Positions 7,210 through 13,145 are shown, counted from the stretch's first letter. The stretch: 17,651 nucleotides of DNA from Bacillota bacterium (GCA_023397245.1 JAEWUH010000172.1:1-17651); one strand, 5' to 3'. The notes: generated from the sequence alone by a model not told the origin. Program-made: numbers and translations.

Positions 7210-8453
7210 AAGAAAACTTCCTGCTTGCCATTGCAGGACTCAAATCCAATAAAATCCGCGCCCTCCTTACCATGCTCGGCATCATCATCGGCATCGGCTC
7301 GGTCATCGCGATCGTGTCCATCGGCGACGCGGTTACCGCCAGCGTATCCAATACCATGTCCTCCATGGGCGCAAGCAATATCAACGTGAACGTGGTAAAG
7401 CGCGAAAACGACGCCGGCGGGCGGCCCGGTCAGCAGGAAACCGTTGACGACGCCAACCTGATTTCCATGGAGCAGATCGACGCCTTTAAGGAGCGTTACG
7501 CGGATAAAATCGACGCAATCTCGCTTACCTGCTCGGGGGACAGCGGCAAGGTCAAGGACGGCGCCCGCTACGCCAACGTCAGCATTTCCGGCGTGAACGA
7601 CGGGTACAAAACCATCAGCAGCGTCACTCTGACGAGCGGACGCTTTCTGAATTCCACCGACGTGGATCAGTCGCGGAAGGTGGCGGTCGTTTCCGACAAG
7701 CTGGTAAGCAATATTTTTAAGAACTCCGACCCGCTGGGGAAAGAAATCAATGTCTATACGGATGAATACGTGGACACCTATACGGTGATCGGCGTATATA
7801 AATACGAGAACGCCGGAGCGGGAATGACCACCTCCGAAGAGGACCTCACCACTTCCCTGTATGTTCCGGTGACCGTTGTGCTGCAGACTGCGGACAACCA
7901 GAATTTCCAGCGCTTTACCGTAAAGGGAAATTCCAGTGCGGACACGGCCACCTTTACAAAAACAGTGCAGACTTATTTTGAAAAGCTTTATAAAAACAAC
8001 GAGGATTACACCGTAAGGGCTATGAACATGGAGAGCATGCTCTCCAGCATGACTTCCATGCTGAGCACCCTTTCCATTGCGGTTGCGGCTATCGCGGCCA
8101 TCGCGCTGCTGGTGGGCGGAATCGGCGTTATGAACATCATGCTCGTTTCCGTAACCGAACGGACGAGAGAGATCGGAACGCGCAAAGCGCTTGGCGCCCG
8201 CAGCCGATATATTAAGGTGCAGTTTATCGTGGAATCCATTATCATCTGCGTTATCGGCGGGATCATCGGAGTGATCTTCGGGATTTCGCTGGCCGCCGTA
8301 GGGGTCAGGCTGCTCAACGCATCGCTGATCATTTCCTTCCCCACCATCCTGCTGAGCGTGGGATTCTCGATGTTCATCGGCGTATTTTTCGGCTACTACC
8401 CCGCGAACAAAGCGGCAAAGCTCGACCCGATCGAAGCCCTGCGGTACGAATAA
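7200..8453 (+). CDS. MacB/YknZ-type ABC transporter permease (FtsX domain)
   Basis: The 417-residue permease shows the MacB topology. A first helix (about 20-42, after the conserved KSNKIRALLTMLGIIIGIGS segment) is followed by a large extracytoplasmic MacB_PCD domain (about 45-275). Three C-terminal FtsX helices follow (about 285-310, 340-365, 375-398) with the conserved MLVSVTERTREIGTRKALGA and a terminal NKAAKLDPIEALRYE. There is no fused ATPase, which matches the split YknYZ form. The start codon lies inside the ATPase gene with only a weak GGCGAG upstream, so translation is probably coupled. Together with the two preceding genes it should form a tripartite machine that acts on something at the outer face of the membrane. 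Confidence 0.95.
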   Translation: MFLKENFLLAIAGLKSNKIRALLTMLGIIIGIGSVIAIVSIGDAVTASVSNTMSSMGASNINVNVVKRENDAGGRPGQQETVDDANLISMEQIDAFKERYADKIDAISLTCSGDSGKVKDGARYANVSISGVNDGYKTISSVTLTSGRFLNSTDVDQSRKVAVVSDKLVSNIFKNSDPLGKEINVYTDEYVDTYTVIGVYKYENAGAGMTTSEEDLTTSLYVPVTVVLQTADNQNFQRFTVKGNSSADTATFTKTVQTYFEKLYKNNEDYTVRAMNMESMLSSMTSMLSTLSIAVAAIAAIALLVGGIGVMNIMLVSVTERTREIGTRKALGARSRYIKVQFIVESIIICVIGGIIGVIFGISLAAVGVRLLNASLIISFPTILLSVGFSMFIGVFFGYYPANKAAKLDPIEALRYE

Positions 8454-8467
8454 TTAAGAATAGACAA

Positions 8468-8504
8468 AAGGCGGCTGCCCGGGTCATTTCCGGACAGCCG
8501 CCTT
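8468..8504. terminator. Shared bidirectional terminator between convergent genes
   Basis: A 15-base near-perfect stem pairs AAGGCGGCTGCCCGG (8468-8482) with CCGGACAGCCGCCTT (8490-8504), one mismatch, seven-base loop. On the minus strand the stem runs into CCTTTTG. It ends both the MacAB-type operon and the convergent sugar-transferase gene, whose stop lies four bases away. Confidence 0.85.
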
Positions 8505-8508
8505 GCGT

Positions 8509-9903
8509 TTATATTTCCTCGCTTTGATTTACAAACCCTTTCAATACGGTCATAAACAGAATTTTAATATCCAGCAGGAACGTCCAGTTCTCAATGTAGT
8601 AAATATCACATTTAATCCGTTCCTCGATGGAGGTGTCGCCCCGCCAGCCGTTTACCTGCGCCCAGCCGGTAATCCCGGGCCGAACAAGATGCTTCAGCAT
8701 ATAAAGCGGAATTTCTTCCTTAAACTTGTCCACAAAGAAGGGACGCTCCGGGCGGGGCCCGACCAGGCTCATATCGCCTTTCAGCACGTTGACCAGCTGG
8801 GGGAGCTCATCGATGCTGCATTTGCGGATGAAAGAACCGAATTTTGTGCGCCGGTCGTCATTTTTGGTTCCCCATGTCGTCATATCGGAGCTTCCGTCGT
8901 CGACTTTCATGGAGCGAAATTTATACATTTGAAACGGCTTCTTGTTCCTGCCGATACGTTCCTGTTTGTAAATGACCGGCCCCGGCGACGTAAGCTTTAC
9001 CCCGATCGCGGTAACCAGCAAAAAGGGGGAAAACAGAATCAGCGCAATCAGCGATACCGCCATATCAAAAAGGCGCTTGCAAAAGCTGTTCAGCATATTG
9101 TCAAGCGGCACCTTCCGTATATTGATGAGCGGCATTCCTTCCACTTCATCAATATAGGGCTTTGTCGGCAAATACTTTGTATAGAACGGGAGCAAATTGG
9201 ATTTTACTCCTGCCTTTTCGCATTCCTCAATGATATTGCCCAATTCCGAGAAGTCACCGTAATCCAGCGATATGATGACCTCGTCAATTCCCTTTTCATC
9301 GAGCAGCGAAGGAAGGGTGCCGAATCCGCCGGCATAGGATATCTTTCTGCCCGCGGTATGTACCTTGCTGTGGCTGAGATATCCCACAAAATCATAGCCG
9401 AGGCTGCGGTTGGACATGACTCTGTCATAAAATTCAGCTGAAACGTCATTCCAGCCTACCAGCAGAAGATGCTTTAAATTATATCCTTTTGCCCTCATTT
9501 TCCGCAGCAGCTTCCGCAGCGCAAAGCGGCTTAAGGATGAAAAAGCTGAATTAATGACAGCGAAGAGAAGAATCACCATTCTGGAAATGTGGACTTCTTT
9601 CAGAAAAAACACCAGAACAAAGACGAATACAGCACCAAAAAAATTAGACTGGAAAACTTTTCCCGCCTCTGCGATAAACGATTTATGGCGGAAGGAGTCG
9701 TGCAGATCAAGGTAATGGTAAAAAACGAAATAAGCCGGAACGATATACACCATGAGCTGTAAATAGTAATTTAATCCGATATAGAAGGTTCCCTGATAAT
9801 TTTCAAAATGGAGAACAAAAGCAATCACCATGGACAAAACACAAAGGGCTGCGTCTAAAATTGCAAGAATGGCGTTGAATATTCTCTGATTTTCTTTTAT
9901 CAT
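8509..9903 (-). CDS. Polyprenyl-phosphate sugar-1-phosphate transferase (exopolysaccharide priming enzyme)
   Basis: This 464-residue WcaJ/CpsE-type enzyme starts exopolysaccharide assembly by moving a sugar-1-phosphate from a nucleotide sugar to undecaprenyl phosphate. Four N-terminal helices (about 10-32, 43-63, 85-101, 107-122) lead into a CoA-binding-like/Rossmann region (about 145-245). A further helix (281-304) precedes the catalytic bacterial sugar transferase domain. Catalytic-domain motifs are KRLFDM (276-281), SPGPVIYKQERIGR (306-319), KFRSM (328-332), SIDELPQL (363-370), SLVGPRPE (379-386) and VRPGITGWAQVNG (407-419). GAGG lies about eight bases before the ATG. It diverges from an EpsG-like polymerase gene. 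The sugar (glucose or galactose type) cannot be told. Confidence 0.94.
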   Translation of the reverse strand: MIKENQRIFNAILAILDAALCVLSMVIAFVLHFENYQGTFYIGLNYYLQLMVYIVPAYFVFYHYLDLHDSFRHKSFIAEAGKVFQSNFFGAVFVFVLVFFLKEVHISRMVILLFAVINSAFSSLSRFALRKLLRKMRAKGYNLKHLLLVGWNDVSAEFYDRVMSNRSLGYDFVGYLSHSKVHTAGRKISYAGGFGTLPSLLDEKGIDEVIISLDYGDFSELGNIIEECEKAGVKSNLLPFYTKYLPTKPYIDEVEGMPLINIRKVPLDNMLNSFCKRLFDMAVSLIALILFSPFLLVTAIGVKLTSPGPVIYKQERIGRNKKPFQMYKFRSMKVDDGSSDMTTWGTKNDDRRTKFGSFIRKCSIDELPQLVNVLKGDMSLVGPRPERPFFVDKFKEEIPLYMLKHLVRPGITGWAQVNGWRGDTSIEERIKCDIYYIENWTFLLDIKILFMTVLKGFVNQSEEI

Positions 9904-9939
9904 ATTGTTTCCTCAAATTAGTCATTTTTTTACTACTAT

Positions 9940-9968
9940 ATTGTATCGGATTTTGTAAGAAGTTACAA
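9940..9968 (-). promoter_or_regulatory. Promoter of the sugar-phosphate transferase gene
   Basis: On the minus strand, -35 TTGTAA (9963-9968) and -10 TACAAT (9940-9945) are separated by exactly 17 bases, 37 bases upstream of the start codon. The -35 is one arm of the inverted repeat at 9953-9968. Confidence 0.7.
9953..9968. promoter_or_regulatory. Inverted TTGTAA repeat, candidate operator
   Basis: TTGTAA-GAAG-TTACAA is a perfect six-base inverted repeat with a four-base spacer. It overlaps the -35 of the leftward promoter. A third TTGTAA at 10010-10015 is the -35 of the rightward promoter. Control by a common regulator is possible but not shown; chance resemblance of -35 boxes is the alternative. 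Confidence 0.35.
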
Positions 9969-10009
9969 GCACAATTTCGTATAATTCCCGCAGGAATATT
10001 TATAAGTGG

Positions 10010-10038
10010 TTGTAAGTTTTTCCCTTCAATGCTATAAT
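10010..10038 (+). promoter_or_regulatory. Promoter of the EpsG-like gene
   Basis: The -35 TTGTAA (10010-10015) and perfect -10 TATAAT (10033-10038) have a 17-base spacer and an extended -10 TG (TGC before TATAAT). The start codon is 41 bases downstream of the -10, and its ribosome binding site is weak. Confidence 0.78.
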
Positions 10039-10079
10039 TAGTAAGTTAATATGATTTCATAATAGAAAGCTGGTTTTCG

Positions 10080-11279
10080 ATGTTAGCATACAACCTGTTA
10101 TTATTGCTGATTTTAGCTCTTGGTATTTGTCTCTGTGAAATTAAAAAGAGCAAACTGAATAACGCTGTTTACCTCTTCATTGTATCTGTAACCATGATCG
10201 TGATGTCGTATCTCCGCGCCGGTACGGTCGGAATCGATTACAAGCAGTACGCCGACTATTTCACGATGGTGCGCAACGGCGGCTGGTCATACTTAATCAG
10301 TGACGCAAACGGGTACCGCATTGAGCCCGGATACAGCCTTTTTAATTATGTGATTTCTCTTTTCACCGGCGACGTACATATCTATATGCTGTTTGTTGCG
10401 ATCGTTACAATCAGCTTAACGGCGTTTCTTCTGTACAAATACTGCCCTATTCCGTGGATCGGCATGTTTGTATTCGTCAGCTTCGGTTTCTTCGGGAATT
10501 CCCTCAGCTTTATCCGCCAGTCCATCGCCATAGCGATTTATCTTTTTGCCGTGCATTACTTGAAGGAAAAGAAGCTGGTTCCTTACATCATTATTGTTCT
10601 GCTTGCGGCAAGCTTCCACAAGGCTACCCTTATCATGATACCGGTGTATTTTATCGCCAACATAAAGGTCAGCTGGAAGTCCCTGGCGGTCTATACCGGC
10701 CTTACCGCGCTGATTATGGGCCTTTCCTGGCCGCTGTTCAATCTCATCACCAAATATGTTTATCAGTATTACGCTACCCAGGAAGGCATTTACTACATGA
10801 ACGGGCGCGACTGGCAAACCGCCGCGGTTCCCGTAATTACAACCGTCACCATCCTGATTGTGAAAGATTTTATTTTGAAGCGCGACCCCAAAAATGCGGT
10901 GCTGATTAACTTTTCCGTTTATTCCGGGCTGCTCTACATTATGACCTGCCAGCACTTCCTGTTCCAGCGTTTCGGTATCATGTTCTTTACCTCGGCGATC
11001 CTGCTGATTCCGGAGCTGCTCGCCAGCGTCGGCGTGGAAAGTGTGCAGGCCGATGCCGCGGATACCGCGGATAGTGCAAAGGCCTACAAATCAAAGGAGC
11101 AAAAGAAAAAGGCGCTTCAGGAGCGCCGCCAGACCCAAAGCCAGATCAATATGCACAAATACATCTACTACTATACGGCCGCGGCAGTCGTGTTCGTCGG
11201 GTTCATCTACCTTGAATGGATTCTGATTCAAAACCGCATCAATCTGATTCCTTATGTGACATTCTTATCACAGAAATAA
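10080..11279 (+). CDS. EpsG/Wzy-like exopolysaccharide polymerase-type membrane protein
   Basis: The 399-residue polytopic protein belongs with the EpsG family, thought to polymerise or process exopolysaccharide repeat units at the membrane. Motifs are LRAGTVGIDYKQY (about 46-58), YRIEPGYSLFNY (79-90), SLSFIRQSIA (142-151) and SFHKAT (178-183). About ten hydrophobic helices are seen. An unusual feature is a highly charged, Ala/Lys/Gln-rich loop (about 319-360) before the last helix, containing a KSKEQKKKALQERRQTQ stretch that looks cytoplasmic. The ATG has only a weak purine stretch (AGAAAG) upstream. It diverges from the priming transferase, and a terminator follows. O-antigen-ligase-like function is the alternative. 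Confidence 0.85.
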   Translation: MLAYNLLLLLILALGICLCEIKKSKLNNAVYLFIVSVTMIVMSYLRAGTVGIDYKQYADYFTMVRNGGWSYLISDANGYRIEPGYSLFNYVISLFTGDVHIYMLFVAIVTISLTAFLLYKYCPIPWIGMFVFVSFGFFGNSLSFIRQSIAIAIYLFAVHYLKEKKLVPYIIIVLLAASFHKATLIMIPVYFIANIKVSWKSLAVYTGLTALIMGLSWPLFNLITKYVYQYYATQEGIYYMNGRDWQTAAVPVITTVTILIVKDFILKRDPKNAVLINFSVYSGLLYIMTCQHFLFQRFGIMFFTSAILLIPELLASVGVESVQADAADTADSAKAYKSKEQKKKALQERRQTQSQINMHKYIYYYTAAAVVFVGFIYLEWILIQNRINLIPYVTFLSQK

Positions 11280-11300
11280 ACAGGCAAACCGCAGCAGCTT

Positions 11301-11351
11301 AACCCGGCCGTGGCCTTCTTTCAAAAGGAGGCTTTGGCCGGGTTCTTTTTT
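11301..11351 (+). terminator. Rho-independent terminator of the EpsG-like gene
   Basis: AACCCGGCC (11301-11309) pairs perfectly with GGCCGGGTT (11336-11344), with additional inner pairing, and a run of six or more T follows. It begins 21 bases after the stop codon. Confidence 0.88.
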
Positions 11352-11360
11352 ACACGGACA

Positions 11361-11390
11361 AAAAAATGCCGCCCTCCAAACCAGGGCGGC
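11361..11390 (-). terminator. Minus-strand terminator without a protein gene upstream
   Basis: On the minus strand a perfect eight-base stem GCCGCCCT/AGGGCGGC (11368-11375 with 11383-11390) is followed by A then at least six T. There is no T-run in the plus direction, so it serves leftward transcription, yet the nearest minus-strand protein gene to the right is more than 1.7 kb away. Confidence 0.8.
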
Positions 11391-11448
11391 AAGTGCATGA
11401 AAACAATAGATTGGGAGTGTATTGTTTCAACGCGTTATTATTTTAACA
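11361..11448 (-). ncRNA. Candidate small RNA of about 90 nt
   Basis: A minus-strand unit can be drawn from a -10 TATAAT (11455-11460) to the terminator ending at 11361. It would contain an eight-base stem AAACAATA/TATTGTTT (11401-11408 with 11420-11427) ahead of the terminator hairpin. The -35 (TTTTTC at 17 bases) is poor. No open reading frame of note is inside. The family is not recognised. The proposal rests only on the order of promoter, hairpin and terminator. Confidence 0.4.
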
Positions 11449-11454
11449 CAGCAG

Positions 11455-11483
11455 ATTATATCTTAACAATAGGAAAAGAAAAA
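11455..11483 (-). promoter_or_regulatory. Weak promoter candidate for the small RNA
   Basis: Perfect minus-strand -10 TATAAT (11455-11460) with only an AT-rich TTTTTC in the -35 position (11478-11483). The surrounding DNA is AT-rich, so a chance match is possible. Confidence 0.35.
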
Positions 11484-11569
11484 ATTGTCGTTTTTCTTAC
11501 GCTTAAAATCACCCCCGAAAATCGATGCAAATTGAAAAAGGCAAGCTCCGGCTGCGGTGCACGCCATAG

Positions 11570-11615
11570 AAAAATCCCCTTGTGTTCCGGTCATTACAGA
11601 CTGTAATACAAGGGG
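11570..11615 (-). terminator. Minus-strand terminator of a candidate structured RNA
   Basis: On the minus strand CCCCTTGT pairs with ACAAGGGG (plus 11608-11615 with 11576-11583), and a second six-base stem ATTACA/TGTAAT is stacked inside with a nine-base bulge. ATTTTT follows the stem. An alternative pairing of CCGGT (just upstream) with ACCGG (inside the bulge) would break the main stem, so a switch-like fold is conceivable. Confidence 0.6.
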
Positions 11616-11857
11616 ACCGGCTGCATAGTTGGCACAGCCCGAAGGGTGGTATGAAAAAGAGTATATATAAATCCTCCTGCGAGGAGCTTGTTGTTCTGCG
11701 CCGGCCTGCGCAGTCATCGGTTTGCATCAGGTCGGCATGGCTTTATTGAACAAAAATCAGTTTAGCCGTTCTATGTGATAGTTACATGACAAAAGGATGA
11801 ATTTACCAAGAAATATTTGATTACCTCCTTTCCTTGCCGCTCAAATCGGTTCGTTTA
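11570..11857 (-). ncRNA. Candidate structured non-coding RNA, about 285 nt
   Basis: The unit starts at a good minus-strand promoter (11864-11892) and ends at a terminator (11570-11615). In between, minus-strand hairpins include CTGCGC/GCGCAG (around 11696-11713), TCCTC/GAGGA (around 11672-11685) and GGCTG/CAGCC (around 11619-11639). An AAGGAGG (11824-11830) lies near the 5' end, but no ATG, GTG or TTG sits at a normal distance; an ATA seven bases on opens a 19-codon frame. I recognise no riboswitch or 6S/SRP/RNase P consensus. It may be an unknown RNA, a leader of a lost gene, or decayed sequence. Confidence 0.35.
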
Positions 11858-11863
11858 TGGTGC

Positions 11864-11892
11864 ATTATCAGCATACTTGCCCGGTGTTTCAA
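11864..11892 (-). promoter_or_regulatory. Minus-strand promoter in the gene-free interval
   Basis: TTGAAA (11887-11892) and GATAAT (11864-11869) are spaced by exactly 17 bases. This is a respectable sigma-A-type promoter pointing left into the structured region, away from any protein gene. Confidence 0.5.
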
Positions 11893-11922
11893 AAAAATTA
11901 TGATAAGGTAAAGTTTTCATGA

Positions 11923-11960
11923 ACAAAAAGCAGGCCGTGCAAAGTCACGCAGCCCGGGCG
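11923..11960 (-). terminator. Third minus-strand terminator-like hairpin
   Basis: On the minus strand CGGGC-TG-CGTG pairs with CACG-GCCTG (about nine pairs with a two-base bulge and one G-T pair) and is followed by CTTTTTG. It lies just upstream of the promoter at 11864-11892, as if closing a preceding transcription unit, for which no good promoter was found. Confidence 0.45.
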
Positions 11961-12036
11961 GGCACAGGTTTTGGACTTAGCAAATTAATTTATCATCACC
12001 CGCAGGAGTCGTTATATTTATCGAATAGTCGGGAAC

Positions 12037-12042
12037 TATAAT
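12037..12042 (+). promoter_or_regulatory. -10 box candidate for the small lipoprotein gene
   Basis: A perfect TATAAT lies 75 bases before the ATG at 12117. No good -35 is found at 16-18 bases, so the call is weak. Confidence 0.3.
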
Positions 12043-12116
12043 CGCAAAGTATAAGAAAGAGGATCAAATTAAAAAGTCCTTCTTCGCTTTTAAAAAATTC
12101 CTTAAGAGGTACTCGC

Positions 12117-12335
12117 ATGAAAAAAAGATCAGTTTTAATATTCTCTTTATGTCTCATTATATTCTTATTTTCCGGGTGCCGTAAACAAAGCTCGGCATCC
12201 GGTGCCGTCAGTGGAGCTTCGAGCAAAGTAGAACTAAACAGTGAGGCGGAGGCTGTTTCAAGGTTAGAATCCGATGGCCGACTGCCTCAAAACCCGGCTT
12301 CCGGCACTGCGAACGCCATACCGAGAATCTCATAG
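12117..12335 (+). CDS. Short predicted lipoprotein, possibly truncated
   Basis: The 72-residue product has a textbook lipoprotein signal (KKR, hydrophobic stretch, lipobox FSGC with Cys at residue 21) and a Ser/Gly/Ala linker typical of surface lipoproteins. No folded domain follows before the stop. AAGAGG lies seven bases before the ATG. The frame ends inside an inverted repeat (ATACCGAG/CTCGGTAT, 12318-12344) and about 185 bases before a tRNA-derived integration scar. This suggests the original gene was longer and lost its 3' part. A genuine small lipoprotein cannot be excluded. No family is recognised. Confidence 0.55.
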   Translation: MKKRSVLIFSLCLIIFLFSGCRKQSSASGAVSGASSKVELNSEAEAVSRLESDGRLPQNPASGTANAIPRIS

Positions 12336-12485
12336 CCTCGGTATAAAATATGAATCACTCGGCGATAAAAATCTTCTGCCGGCAAAATGGCCCGCATTCC
12401 GCGATCTCTCATCGGCCAGGGGCAAAATGGATTTTTTCGCTTTTCTCTTTGCCTGCGCGTGGGGTTCCCATCCCGCTTGCAAAAC
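12336..12485. other. tRNA-flanking non-coding stretch
   Basis: No gene is supported here. The stretch lies downstream of the minus-strand tRNA-Lys fragment and its terminator, and the minus-strand frames across it give only the low-value, basic translations typical of DNA next to tRNA genes. Two copies of GGCAAAATGG-like sequence occur (around 12382 and 12420). Confidence 0.4.
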
Positions 12486-12515
12486 AAAAAGAGCATCCTT
12501 TCGGACGCTCTTTTT
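12486..12515 (-). terminator. Terminator of the tRNA-Lys fragment
   Basis: AAAAAGAGCATCC (12486-12498) pairs with GGACGCTCTTTTT (12503-12515) with one mismatch and a four-base loop. On the minus strand the stem ends in TTTTTG. It lies four bases downstream of the CCA end of the tRNA fragment and looks like its native terminator. Confidence 0.8.
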
Positions 12516-12519
12516 GTTT

Positions 12520-12569
12520 TGGTGAACCATCGGGGATTCGAACCCCGGACACCTTGATTAAAAGTCAAG
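12520..12569 (-). tRNA. 3' half of a tRNA-Lys(TTT) gene, probable attachment site
   Basis: On the minus strand the sequence reads a complete anticodon arm (CTTGA-CTTTTAA-TCAAG, anticodon TTT), variable loop GTGTC, T arm (CGGGG-TTCGAAT-CCCCG), acceptor strand ATGGTTC, discriminator A and encoded CCA. The 5' half is missing: upstream DNA has no D arm and no GAACCAT acceptor strand. A fragment running from the anticodon stem to CCA is the classic footprint of tyrosine-integrase integration into a tRNA gene. Because the native terminator lies to the left, the integrated DNA should extend to the right, with the restored tRNA at its far end outside the window. Confidence 0.85.
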
Positions 12570-12605
12570 ATAAAATCCAGCAATCATGCCAATCTTTGGG
12601 TTTAG

Positions 12606-12639
12606 TACGACACTTTTACGACATTAATTGGCAATTAAT
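12606..12639. repeat. att-proximal direct and inverted repeats
   Basis: TACGACA occurs twice (12606-12612 and 12617-12623), eleven bases apart, and directly after it ATTAATT-GGC-AATTAAT (12623-12639) is a perfect seven-base inverted repeat. Their position, 37 bases from the tRNA fragment and before the excisionase-like gene, fits arm-type binding sites for integrase or Xis. Confidence 0.5.
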
Positions 12640-12734
12640 AAAATCTTACTGTAAATCATTTTTTTCAGTTTTAACTACCTTCACCTTTTCCTCCAACAAA
12701 CCAATATCAGCTTCCTGATGATTACCCGGACATT

Positions 12735-12890
12735 ATGACAGTGCGGGAAGCTATGGAGGCTCTGGGGGTTTCCCGGAGCACGATGTACCTGCTGATTGAA
12801 AACCATAAAATTCCTGCGTTCCGGCTGGGGCAGAAGCTCTGGAGGGTTCGGAAGGATGATTTGCTGAAATATTTCTCATTAGATAAATAA
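12735..12890 (+). CDS. Excisionase-like (AlpA/HTH_17) small DNA-binding protein
   Basis: The 51-residue protein reads MTVREAMEALGVSRSTMYLL then IENHKIPAFRLGQKLWRVRK and ends DDLLKYFSLDK. This is a winged-helix/MerR-like excisionase domain: first helix plus turn (VSRSTMYLLI), a short wing (KIPAFRLGQ) and the terminal RVRKDDLLKY helix. Such proteins direct excision of integrated elements. The frame remains open upstream with DDYPDI before the ATG, typical of longer relatives, but no start codon or ribosome binding site is visible, so the 5' end may be lost and expression is doubtful. It lies 165 bases from the tRNA-derived att site. Confidence 0.7.
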   Translation: MTVREAMEALGVSRSTMYLLIENHKIPAFRLGQKLWRVRKDDLLKYFSLDK

Positions 12891-12906
12891 TCAACAAAAG
12901 GAGGGA

Positions 12907-12975
12907 CTGCCACGAGGCGAGAACCCCGGTGCAGCCCGGAGAGCCAAACCAATTTCTCAAGCTGTGCTCCGGTAA
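12907..12975 (+). pseudogene. Possible remnant of the integrase 5' end
   Basis: After an AAAGGAGGGA site, a 22-codon frame starting at CTG reads LPRGENPG and then stops. Tyrosine integrases encoded after such excisionases often begin MPRGEN or similar, and the position just after xis is right for int. The match is only six residues and no catalytic part is present, so this is a weak, suggestive call. Confidence 0.25.
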
Positions 12976-13092
12976 CCACACCAAATCATCGTGCGGATTG
13001 TAATTTTCATGTCTATTGAGATGTCAACTGTTAAAATGTCCGCTCAAATTCATATGTTTTAAGAGCTTTATATTTTGTTTCACAACTACATT

Positions 13093-13145
13093 TTAAAAGA
13101 AAAGCCGGAACTCCCATTCCCCTTTGGTCTGGTTGTTCCGACTTT
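13093..13145 (-). terminator. Terminator of the sugar-transport operon
   Basis: On the minus strand AAAGTCGGAAC pairs with GTTCCGGCTTT (plus 13135-13145 with 13101-13111, one mismatch) across a 23-base loop, then TTTTCTTTT. It begins 36 bases after the stop codon of the binding-protein gene. Confidence 0.65.

Noticed and set aside
8503..9441. Plus-strand 312-codon frame
   Set aside because: Antisense shadow of the sugar transferase catalytic domain.
11641..11660. T-box riboswitch motif (AAGGGTGGTA) on the plus strand
   Set aside because: The match stops before CCGCG, no Stem I or matching terminator is seen, and no aminoacyl-tRNA or amino-acid gene follows.
11463..11727. Minus-strand frames of 72 and 84 codons
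   Set aside because: They run through a terminator hairpin, lack convincing ribosome binding sites and resemble no family.
12287..12583. Minus-strand frame translating GVRGSNPRWFTKT and downstream
   Set aside because: It is the well-known spurious translation through a tRNA 3' end and its flank, not a protein gene.
12520..12600. Complete tRNA-Lys gene
   Set aside because: The D arm and 5' acceptor strand are absent; only the 3' half from the anticodon stem is present.
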